Assembly (NCBI GenBank): GCA_910587945.1
Contig: CAJUNI010000015.1
Span: 15,574 to 36,596, forward strand
Length of the DNA: 21,023 bases
From: an uncultured Parvibacter sp.
GTDB lineage: Bacteria > Actinomycetota > Coriobacteriia > Coriobacteriales > Eggerthellaceae
Direction: 5' to 3'
Shown one piece after another: positions 14,327 to 21,023 of this stretch. The translations under genes and the position numbers were made by a program. The notes under the pieces are model-generated. The model saw nothing but the letters and a program-made list of their open reading frames with translations. It ran no database searches and was not told where the DNA came from. How positions within the stretch are numbered: the first letter of the stretch is position 1; each line of letters opens with the position of its first letter.

Positions 14327-14866
14327 TTAGTAATTCTGAGCACGAATCTCGAAATGGCCGCGCGGGTGAGCGCAAACAGGACATTTCTCCGGAGCTTCTT
14401 TGCCAATGTGAATATGACCACATACGGTGCAGACCCAGACCTGAACCTCTTCGCGCTTAAAGACTTCGTCATCCTTAATGCGTTGCATTAATAAGTCGAA
14501 GCGCTCCTGATGGCTATGTTCGATGGCTGCTAAGCCTTCAAAGAAACGAGCTAAATCAGTGAAGCCCTCTTCATCGGCTTCTTTTGCGAACTCCTTGTAT
14601 TGGACATCCCACTCGTAATGTTCGGAGTCGTGGGCTAATTGGAGGCAATCCTCAGTGGGCGGTACGGCGCCATCATGTAGCTTCTTGAAAAGGAGCTTGG
14701 CATGATGCAGTTCATTGTCGGCAGTCTCTTGGAAGATGTTGGAGATTTGGGTGTAGCCGTCTTTGGCTGCCTGCTGGCTATAGAAGACATACTCAACGTA
14801 GGCCAGCGCTTCGGCATTTAAAGCGGTCTCGATGTTTTTCCAAGATTGAGAATCTTTGAGCTCCAT
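14327..14866 (-). CDS. rbr: Rubrerythrin
   Basis: 179 residues on the minus strand, with ATG complementary to 14864-14866 and AAAGGAA upstream. The N-terminal ferritin-like four-helix domain carries all expected diiron ligands: Glu19, Glu52, His55 (in NELHH), Glu82, Glu85, Glu116 and His119 (in AIEHSHQERF). The C-terminal rubredoxin-like domain has two Cys-x-x-Cys pairs (VCTVCG and KCPVCA) for one mononuclear iron. The architecture and length match classical rubrerythrin, which reduces hydrogen peroxide to water with electrons from rubredoxin or NADH-linked reductases and is typical of anaerobes and microaerophiles. A pair of direct repeats lies 20-40 bases upstream and may be its operator. 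Confidence 0.97.
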   Translation of the reverse strand: MELKDSQSWKNIETALNAEALAYVEYVFYSQQAAKDGYTQISNIFQETADNELHHAKLLFKKLHDGAVPPTEDCLQLAHDSEHYEWDVQYKEFAKEADEEGFTDLARFFEGLAAIEHSHQERFDLLMQRIKDDEVFKREEVQVWVCTVCGHIHIGKEAPEKCPVCAHPRGHFEIRAQNY

Positions 14867-14885
14867 GGTGGTTCCTTTCGCTACG

Positions 14886-14906
14886 TGGTTTGTAACATGG
14901 TTTGTA
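14886..14906. repeat. Tandem 9-bp direct repeat upstream of rubrerythrin
   Basis: TGGTTTGTA occurs at 14886-14894 and again at 14898-14906, identical and 12 bases apart. On the rubrerythrin strand this reads TACAAACCA twice, 20-40 bases ahead of the start codon and close to where the promoter or transcript start should be. It is a candidate binding site for a redox-responsive regulator. Confidence 0.45.
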
Positions 14907-15148
14907 TTTTCGTCGTCTCAATCATGCGCTGAGTGATCTACTCCACATTGCCGATATTTGATTAACGCCGTGTTGGCGGCCTGTAACCTTAACGCGCCGG
15001 TCGCAAAAAGAGGGCAATCATCCCAGTGTGTTCTGCCGTAGGGCTTCCCAGAGCTCGGTCCTTAGGTTGGGCAGCGAGGGGAGATCTTGAAGAAATAGGC
15101 TATGCTTTGGGAAAGATAGGTCGAGCCAGCACACAGAAAGGCGCAATT

Positions 15149-15598
15149 ATGCGAGCACTATTGCAACGGGTGTCCCAAGCTTCAGTGAGGGTAGAGGGGG
15201 AACTGGAAGGCTCCATCGGGCGCGGTTATCTTATTTTGCTCGGAGTAGGACCCCAAGATACCGAAGAAACTGCTGCGGCGCTCTGGCAAAAGATTTTGAA
15301 GTTACGTCTCTTTGAAGATGCCCAAGGAAAAACCAATCTCAGCCTTGGCGATGTGGGTGGAGCGGTATTGGTGGTGAGCCAATTCACTCTCTATGCTAAC
15401 TGCCGAAAAGGGAATCGCCCTTCTTTTACTGAAGCAGGGGATCCTCAAACGGCTGAAGCGCTCTATGAGTATTTTGCCCAGTGCGTGCGCCAATCCTTGG
15501 GCACGGTTGAAACCGGGAGGTTCGGCGCCATGATGGAGGTGGCGTTAGTCAACGATGGGCCGTTTACCATCTGGCTTGATACGGACCAGTTGTTCTAA
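15149..15598 (+). CDS. dtd: D-aminoacyl-tRNA deacylase
   Basis: 149 residues, the usual Dtd length. ATG 15149 begins the conserved MRALLQRV and has AGAAAGG upstream; an earlier in-frame ATG at 15026 has no support. Conserved elements are SQFTL (77-81), which supplies the active-site Ser/Gln region, NRPSF in the middle, and NDGPFT with the cross-subunit Gly137-Pro138 pair (canonical form NDGPVT). The enzyme frees tRNA from mischarged D-amino acids and glycine and acts as a cytosolic dimer. It appears to be a stand-alone gene here, diverging from rubrerythrin, with DJ-1-like following 125 bases later. Confidence 0.95.
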   Translation: MRALLQRVSQASVRVEGELEGSIGRGYLILLGVGPQDTEETAAALWQKILKLRLFEDAQGKTNLSLGDVGGAVLVVSQFTLYANCRKGNRPSFTEAGDPQTAEALYEYFAQCVRQSLGTVETGRFGAMMEVALVNDGPFTIWLDTDQLF

Positions 15599-15660
15599 GA
15601 ATCACCAGGTAACGGCGGCGCGGGAAACAAACGTGTATCGCCTCTGGTTTGGAGACTTTT

Positions 15661-15687
15661 AATCCTGATTTCTTACCTTAGGATTTT
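15661..15687 (+). terminator. Possible weak terminator after dtd
   Basis: AATCCT (15661-15666) pairs with AGGATT (15680-15685), followed by TTA. The stem is short and AT-rich and the loop is 13 nt, so this is only a tentative call. Confidence 0.25.
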
Positions 15688-15723
15688 ATCTATTCAAAGT
15701 TTGAGGTGGAAGGAAGCATCGCT

Positions 15724-16320
15724 ATGGCGAAAAAAGTAGCAGTTATGTTGGCTGATGGCTTTGAGCCCGTTGAGGTAGTGGCGCCCGTAGATGTAATGCG
15801 GCGCGCAGGGCTCGAGGTGGCTTTGGTCTCGATCTCCAATGATCCGAGGGTGCGGGGCGCTCAGGGTATTGAACTTAATTGTGGCGCTCTGCTCGGCGAG
15901 GTAGATCTCGATGATTTTGATTTGGTGATACTGCCCGGCGGCTCCGATGGTGTTGAGCGGTTGAGCGCCTGTGAGCCTTTGGGTGAAGCGCTCAAGCATC
16001 GCGCCCAAACCGATGGGGCCCTGGCCTCAATTTGTGCCGGTCCGATGGTTTTAGATGGACTGGGCTTGCTCGCGGGGAAACGTGCCGTGTGTTATCCCGG
16101 TTGCCAAACGGATTTCCCTCAAGGGCTGTATCAAGAGGCCGTGGATGTTTGTGTGGATGGGCATTTGGTTACCGCTACGGGCCCTGCGACAGCGTTGCCC
16201 TTTGGGGTAGAGTGCGTGCGCTTGCTCTGTGGAAGCGAGATTGCCGATTCCGTTGCAGAGGCCATGTTGATTAACCAAGCTGCGTTTGTGGTGTGTTCCA
16301 ACGACGTGGCTAACCGTTAA
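15724..16320 (+). CDS. DJ-1/YajL-like protein (DJ-1/PfpI family)
   Basis: 198 residues from ATG 15724, with GGAAGGAAG about 7 bases upstream; an in-frame GTG at 15706 is inside that site and was not chosen. The N-terminus reads DGFEPVEVVAPVDVMRRAG, matching the DJ-1 start, including the conserved acid Glu17. The nucleophile elbow is ASICAGP with Cys104, and TATGPATA in the C-terminal third matches the family. Cys104 and Glu17 correspond to the reactive Cys106 and Glu18 of human DJ-1. Family members are linked to oxidative stress and to glyoxal or methylglyoxal damage; whether this one is a glyoxalase, a chaperone or something else cannot be said. It is a stand-alone gene 94 bases upstream of the fusion gene. 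Confidence 0.92.
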   Translation: MAKKVAVMLADGFEPVEVVAPVDVMRRAGLEVALVSISNDPRVRGAQGIELNCGALLGEVDLDDFDLVILPGGSDGVERLSACEPLGEALKHRAQTDGALASICAGPMVLDGLGLLAGKRAVCYPGCQTDFPQGLYQEAVDVCVDGHLVTATGPATALPFGVECVRLLCGSEIADSVAEAMLINQAAFVVCSNDVANR

Positions 16321-16414
16321 GGTAAAAGCTTTCTTTTGTAGGGGTGCCTAGGCCAAAGAGCTGGGTTCTGAGGCGATGTCTCCGTTGTGAAATGGCTCAG
16401 AAAGCGAGTCTATC

Positions 16415-19400
16415 GTGCTAAACATCAAGCGAGTCATAGCAAGTAAACCTAAGGCCCATGATGTGGGTAAGCCGAACCGTCTTCTGACTCCTTGGGGTGA
16501 GGCCTTAGATCCTGTTGCAGTGCGCCAAGAGCACCCGCGCCCGCTCTGTGCGCGGGATTCGGTGCGGATGCTGAATGGTTGTTGGGAGTACGCTATTACT
16601 CCAGGAGGAAATGCTCAGAGCTGGCAAACTGCTAAAGCTCCTGAAACCTGGGAGGGCTCCATTGTGGTGCCTTTTTCTCCTGAGTCGCTGCTGTCAGGGG
16701 TAGGCCATAGGGTCATGCCTGATGAGTTACTTTGGTATGGCTATAGCCTTCCTATTGACGAAACCATGGCCGCTACCGTGGAAGCCCAGGGGCAGGTTGT
16801 GTTGCACTTTGAGGCGGTGGACTATTGCTGCGCTTTGTGGGTTCAAGGGAAGAAGCTTGGCACCCATCGGGGAGGCTATCTTCCCTTTAGTTTTGATTTG
16901 ACGTCAGTGGTTCAGGAGGCTCTTGCGGCGGATGCGGCCACCTCATCGTCGACCGATGAAGCACAGTCAGCCCCTCAACCCTCGTTAGATGTGCGGCTTT
17001 GCGTATGGGACCCTACCGACCAAGGCACCCAGCTACGGGGTAAACAAAAGCTTGAGAATGGCGGTATTTGGTACAGCGCCCAAAGCGGCATTTGGCAGCC
17101 GGTGTGGCTTGAGTTGCGGCCTTCCTCCTGGGTGGAATGGCTCGAGTGGCGTGCAACCCCGGCTCTTGATGGTTTGGAAGGTACGTTGATTTTTGGCGGG
17201 GATCCTCAAGATGTCGAAATTCAGGCCGTGGATGAGCAGGGCCGCGAATTCCGTTGCTCTATTCCCGCTTCTGAACTTACTCCCTATAAACCGTCCGTGG
17301 CACCCTATTGGGATGAGCGGGTTGAAGAGGAGCAAGCGGCGTTTACGCCACAGCGCTATCAGGCGAGCGTCACGCTCCATTTTGATGCACCGTTGCTGTG
17401 GACGCCAGAAACCCCGGCGCTCTACGACCTTACGATTACCTATGGCTCAGATCAGGTAACAAGCTATGGGGCGGTGCGCCAGGTTCAGTTGGCCCAGGAT
17501 GAGTCCGGTCATTGGCGTTTGTATTTGAACGGGAAGCCCTATCATGCGCGCGGCGTGCTGGATCAGGGCTATTGGCCTGACGGTCTTATGACGGCGCCTG
17601 CTGAGGAAGCCTTCGTCTTTGATATCCAAGCTATGAAGGATGCCGGATTCAACATGCTACGCAAGCACATCAAAATTGAATCCGAGCGCTGGTATTACCT
17701 TTGTGATCGTCTGGGTATGCTGGTATGGCAAGATATGGTAAGCGGGGGAGGTCCCCTGGATCAGTGGCTGGTCACCTATCAGCCAACATTCTTCAGCCGC
17801 CGCTGGGGTGCTTATCGTGACACTACCGCTGCTCATCAGCGCAAACTGGCGGCAGGCGACCCTGCCTATCGTCAGGAGTGGCTCGATACCACGGCGCGGG
17901 CGGTCACACGGCTGGCCAATCATCCCTCCATTGTATGTTGGGTGCTGTTCAATGAAAGCTGGGGCCAGTTTGATGCCTTTGCGGCCACAAAAATGGTGGC
18001 GGGCTTAGATAACTCGCGGCTCATTGACTCCGTCAGTGGTTGGTACGATCAGCACTGTGGCGACATCCTGAGTGTTCATGATTACTTTCGAGATCTTCAT
18101 ATCTATCCTGACAATCCGGCAAAACTTCAAGGCCGCGCTCGCACACGAGGGGGTCGCGCCTTTTCAATTTCAGAGTTTGGGGGTTTGGCCTATCCGGTAG
18201 CGGGACACACCTACTATCAGCAGGCCTATGGCTACGATGTATTCCGCGATCCTCATCTGTGGCGCCAAGGGGTTCATGATGTCATGAAAGAGGCCGATGA
18301 TCTGGTGCCCTTAGGGTTGGCGGCGTCAGTCTACACGCAATTGAGTGATGTGGAAGAAGAGGTAAATGGTCTCCTGACCTACGATCGTCGTCGTAACAAG
18401 CTCACCGATGCTCCGGAGCGTTTGGCTCCCGATGCAGGGTTGCCTGTGGCGGGGGAGCCGGATGCTCAACAACTGTTCCCGCCGTCGCTTCGTCGGCAGC
18501 TTGACCAGCAGTTTGAGCGGGCGTTCTCTGATGACGCACATTCTGGCTCTCGTCGGATTTATGTGGCAGCTCCCGGGCGCGTGGAAATTGCGGGCAATCA
18601 CGTCGATCATCAAGGGGGCCAGGTTATTTCTGGGGCCATCGCCAAGCATATCTATGTTTGCGCCCAGGAAACCAGCACCCCTGAACTGGTGGTAGAAAGT
18701 GAAGGCTTTGGGCGTGCGGTAGTGGATCTGAAGGATCCAGGCTGGTCAACACCCCGGCCTGAAGAGAAGAAAACGTTTCAAGCGCTCGTCCGCGGGGTCG
18801 CGGCTGCTCAGGCGGCGCGGGGAATTCCTGTGGCGGGCACCGCCATGGTAGTGGAAGCGACGTTGCCCTGTGGCGCGGGATTATCCTCATCCGCTGCCTT
18901 TGAAGTGGCGGTAGGCTTTGCTCTTGAGGTGTTGCGGGGGTCGTCGACGCAATTCCCGGAAGGTGGCTTGCTTCGGCCTGAGGATCCCGTGGCCTTGGCG
19001 TTAGCGGGGCAGAAGGCCGAAGGAGAATACTTCGGGAAGCCCACCGGCGCCCAAGATCAACTAGCCAGCGCCTTAGGGGGCGTGTCGTTGCTCGATTTCT
19101 CCGTCACACCTCCCCATGCCACAGCCCTTCCTTTTAATGCTGACCAAGCAGGCTTCAGCTTGGTGCTAATTGACTCAGCCATCGATCACAGCGCTCATAC
19201 CGATGCATTCAATAGCATCCCCCAAGCCATGCATACCGTAGCCGCAGTCTTTGGTAAGACGCGACTCTCCGAGGTTGCCCGCGAAGACTTTTTTGCTTCC
19301 CTGGCCAAGGTGCATGCTGCCTGTGGGGGCGATGCCTGTCTGCGTGCGATTCATTACTATGACGAGGTTGAGCGCGTACGCATGCAATGTGAGAGTCTGA

Positions 19401-19732
19401 TGAATCAGGAGTTCGATCGTTTTGTGGAATTGGCGCGGTTGTCAGGGGCTTCATCGGCGGAGTTTTTGCGAAGCCTTGAGGAGTCAACACAGGCTGCTTC
19501 CTCCGATGAGCATCCCTTGGCACTTATTTCAGCTTTGTGTTGTCACCTGTTAGAAGATGCCGGTGCGTGGCGGATTCATGGGGGTGGCTTTGGGGGCGGC
19601 ATCTTGGCCTTTGTGCCTCAAGAGCTTACCCCAGGGTTCATCGAGGCCATGAACGGCATGCTCGGCGATTCGCGCTGTACGGTTGTTGAGCCGGGAGCCT
19701 TTGGGGTTTGCGCACTGGTGAGAGAACCATGA
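16415..19732 (+). CDS. galK: GH2 glycoside hydrolase-galactokinase fusion (probable beta-galactosidase-GalK)
   Basis: 1105 residues in one uninterrupted frame. GTG 16415 is the first start after an in-frame stop at 16388; the ribosome binding site is weak, and GTG 16463 behind TAAGG is an alternative. Residues ~50-240 are the sugar-binding jelly-roll (LNGCWEY onward) with a Ser/Ala/Pro-rich insertion near 170-192; ~245-365 are the Ig-like domain; ~366-670 are the TIM barrel. The acid/base is Glu514 in LFNESWG and the nucleophile Glu587 in ISEFGG. After a Pro-rich linker (~670-690) comes a complete galactokinase: GRVEIAGNHVDHQGG (721-735), ATP loop PCGAGLSSSAA (818-828), catalytic Asp881 in GAQDQLAS and a glycine-rich GGGFGGG near 1056-1062. 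No signal peptide is visible, so it is cytosolic. GNH replaces the classical GEH, as in a known Gram-positive GalK-like subfamily. The fusion implies hydrolysis of a beta-galactoside and phosphorylation of the released galactose; the GH2 specificity is inferred from the partner. It is coupled to galT by an ATGA overlap. Confidence 0.9.
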   Translation: MLNIKRVIASKPKAHDVGKPNRLLTPWGEALDPVAVRQEHPRPLCARDSVRMLNGCWEYAITPGGNAQSWQTAKAPETWEGSIVVPFSPESLLSGVGHRVMPDELLWYGYSLPIDETMAATVEAQGQVVLHFEAVDYCCALWVQGKKLGTHRGGYLPFSFDLTSVVQEALAADAATSSSTDEAQSAPQPSLDVRLCVWDPTDQGTQLRGKQKLENGGIWYSAQSGIWQPVWLELRPSSWVEWLEWRATPALDGLEGTLIFGGDPQDVEIQAVDEQGREFRCSIPASELTPYKPSVAPYWDERVEEEQAAFTPQRYQASVTLHFDAPLLWTPETPALYDLTITYGSDQVTSYGAVRQVQLAQDESGHWRLYLNGKPYHARGVLDQGYWPDGLMTAPAEEAFVFDIQAMKDAGFNMLRKHIKIESERWYYLCDRLGMLVWQDMVSGGGPLDQWLVTYQPTFFSRRWGAYRDTTAAHQRKLAAGDPAYRQEWLDTTARAVTRLANHPSIVCWVLFNESWGQFDAFAATKMVAGLDNSRLIDSVSGWYDQHCGDILSVHDYFRDLHIYPDNPAKLQGRARTRGGRAFSISEFGGLAYPVAGHTYYQQAYGYDVFRDPHLWRQGVHDVMKEADDLVPLGLAASVYTQLSDVEEEVNGLLTYDRRRNKLTDAPERLAPDAGLPVAGEPDAQQLFPPSLRRQLDQQFERAFSDDAHSGSRRIYVAAPGRVEIAGNHVDHQGGQVISGAIAKHIYVCAQETSTPELVVESEGFGRAVVDLKDPGWSTPRPEEKKTFQALVRGVAAAQAARGIPVAGTAMVVEATLPCGAGLSSSAAFEVAVGFALEVLRGSSTQFPEGGLLRPEDPVALALAGQKAEGEYFGKPTGAQDQLASALGGVSLLDFSVTPPHATALPFNADQAGFSLVLIDSAIDHSAHTDAFNSIPQAMHTVAAVFGKTRLSEVAREDFFASLAKVHAACGGDACLRAIHYYDEVERVRMQCESLMNQEFDRFVELARLSGASSAEFLRSLEESTQAASSDEHPLALISALCCHLLEDAGAWRIHGGGFGGGILAFVPQELTPGFIEAMNGMLGDSRCTVVEPGAFGVCALVREP

Positions 19733-21023
19733 GAGCAGAGGGTTGCATCGCGGGGACTTCTCCTCGGAAAGCGGAATTGTTGGTAACGAGCGGAGAGTCT
19801 GTAGAGGCTTCTCTGAATTCTCCTGAGACAGTTCATGAACACTTTCAGGAGCTATTTGCTTCTCAAGGAGGTCAAGCGGCAGCAGCCTATTTGTGGGAAT
19901 TGGAGCAGGTTTGTGGATATTTGCATACGCCGGCCACCCAATCCTCTTGGTATTGGCAGAAGCCGGTAGGAGACACCCGACTTGAAATCAGTGTGAACCA
20001 ACGAAAGCCCGAAAAAGACCCGAGGGCCATTGCTCGGGCTGCTCGAACGAACGGCGTGGATGCGGGGCAGGTAACAGGGACTCTGGTATCCCAGGCGTCG
20101 GATCGTGAACCTCAATGTGACCTCTGTTGGGAGAATGAAGGCTGGTCAGGTAACGAGCGCCATCCTGCAAAGCCGGGATTGCGTATTGGGCCGCTATCGC
20201 TTCAGGGGGAGCGGTGGGGCTTTCAGTATTCGCCCTATGGCTATTTTGATGAGCACTGCATTGTGCTTACGGCCGAGCATCGCCCTATGGCTGTGGGAGA
20301 CGCTACGGTACCGGCGTTGCTTGAACTGGCAGATGATTTCCCCGCCTACTTTTTTGGCTCCAATGCAGATCTTCCCATTGTGGGCGGTTCCATCTTGAGT
20401 CACGAACACTATCAAGGAGGTCGCCATCAGTTTCCTATGATGGAGGCGAAGGGCCGCTGCATCGTCCCGTTGAAAGACCACCCTGACGTTCAGACCGAAG
20501 TGCTTGAGTGGCCTGCTGCTGCTCTTCGTCTGCGCTCTTCCTCGGCAGAAGCTCTGTGCGCCGCTGCTCAAACTCTGGTGCACCGTTGGGAGGACTTTGA
20601 AGATCCGGCCTGTGCGATTCAACCCTATTCCATAGATGGCCAGGGACATCGCCTTCGTCATAATGCCTGGAATCCCATTGTGCGGAAAACGGCTGAGAGC
20701 TATGAACTTTATCTGGTGCTTCGCAACAACCGCACTACACCCAAACGACCCTTTGGCTTATTTCATCCGGCCGAGCAGTACTTCTTCCTAAAGAAAGAAA
20801 ACATTGGGCTCATTGAAATTATGGGTCTGGCTATTTTGCCGGGGCGCCTCGCTCAAGAATTACCTGCACTACAGGAGATTCTCTATCAAAGTGCTGCCGA
20901 GCAATTATCGGTACCTGAGATGAAAGAGCGACTTGCAGCGTGTCCGCACCTTCATCCCTTTGCATGGTGGGCAGAAGAGGTCTATGGACGTCGGTTTAGT
21001 GCCTTGCGGGAGGAGGCACAGGC
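19729..21023 (+). CDS. galT: Class II galactose-1-phosphate uridylyltransferase (3' partial)
   Basis: 431 codons are visible and the frame is open to the right edge; class II GalT is about 490-510 residues, so roughly 60-80 residues are missing. ATG 19729 overlaps the fusion gene stop as ATGA, which suggests translational coupling. Recognisable class II landmarks in order are NQRKPEKDP, CDLCWENEG, QYSPYGYFDEHCIVL, FGSNADLPIVGG and the SHEHYQGG active-site region (His225 and His227), then the C-terminal domain with ILPGRL. It transfers UMP from UDP-glucose to galactose-1-phosphate, the next Leloir step after galactokinase. The first ~35 residues before HEHFQELF are not conserved in memory and may be an extension. 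Confidence 0.95.
   Translation, partial: MRAEGCIAGTSPRKAELLVTSGESVEASLNSPETVHEHFQELFASQGGQAAAAYLWELEQVCGYLHTPATQSSWYWQKPVGDTRLEISVNQRKPEKDPRAIARAARTNGVDAGQVTGTLVSQASDREPQCDLCWENEGWSGNERHPAKPGLRIGPLSLQGERWGFQYSPYGYFDEHCIVLTAEHRPMAVGDATVPALLELADDFPAYFFGSNADLPIVGGSILSHEHYQGGRHQFPMMEAKGRCIVPLKDHPDVQTEVLEWPAAALRLRSSSAEALCAAAQTLVHRWEDFEDPACAIQPYSIDGQGHRLRHNAWNPIVRKTAESYELYLVLRNNRTTPKRPFGLFHPAEQYFFLKKENIGLIEIMGLAILPGRLAQELPALQEILYQSAAEQLSVPEMKERLAACPHLHPFAWWAEEVYGRRFSALREEAQ

Noticed and set aside
15026..15148. A longer start of the D-aminoacyl-tRNA deacylase
   Set aside because: Dtd proteins begin at MRALLQRV or similar; the extra 41 residues show no family similarity.
18408..18560. A separate galactokinase gene starting between the GH2 and kinase halves
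   Set aside because: The linker has no in-frame ATG and no GTG or TTG with a plausible ribosome binding site, and there is no stop codon between the halves.

Overview
This window comes from a bacterium, most likely an anaerobic or microaerophilic actinobacterium of moderate GC. A Coriobacteriia-like or Actinomycetaceae-like host is my best guess, but I cannot place it firmly. The clues are an actinobacterial-type Ski2-like helicase with a DUF3516-like tail, a HelD-type helicase, a rubrerythrin, a class II (Gram-positive type) GalT, strong AAGGAG-like ribosome binding sites and many clean intrinsic terminators. I see no mobile element, CRISPR array, rRNA or tRNA.

Layout. Bases 1-2889 hold two tandem paralogous SLC13/DASS-type anion transporters; the first is cut by the left edge. 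A 412-base gap with an inverted repeat, a strong terminator and a hairpin-rich leader leads into a short peptide-deformylase-like gene (3302-3721) whose HEXXH glutamate is a methionine. Ten bases later comes helD (3732-5891), then an attenuator-like element and an ABC exporter (5970-7781). The exporter ends tail to tail, sharing TTAA, with a large SF2 helicase on the minus strand (7778-10390). The helicase is divergent from a thioredoxin with a CPHC active site (10675-10983). Next come a structured intergenic stretch, an NhaC-family antiporter (11312-12661) and a glutamate-cysteine ligase (12819-14159). A bidirectional terminator separates that from a minus-strand rubrerythrin (14327-14866). 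D-aminoacyl-tRNA deacylase (15149-15598) and a DJ-1/YajL-like protein (15724-16320) follow.

The right end is the most striking part. One uninterrupted 1105-codon gene (16415-19732) encodes a full GH2 glycoside hydrolase fused to a full galactokinase. It is coupled by an ATGA overlap to a class II galT (19729 to the right edge, truncated). I infer a compact lactose/beta-galactoside route in two polypeptides: hydrolysis, galactose phosphorylation, then uridylyl transfer. No permease or epimerase is visible here.

The middle of the window gathers thiol and oxidative-stress functions (CPHC thioredoxin, gamma-glutamylcysteine synthesis, rubrerythrin, DJ-1), as expected for an organism that must survive oxygen exposure. 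No glutathione synthetase is seen, so the thiol made may be gamma-glutamylcysteine. The other notable items are the PDF-like protein without its catalytic glutamate, its chain of three hairpins ending on the Shine-Dalgarno, and the three-segment pairing between helD and the ABC gene.
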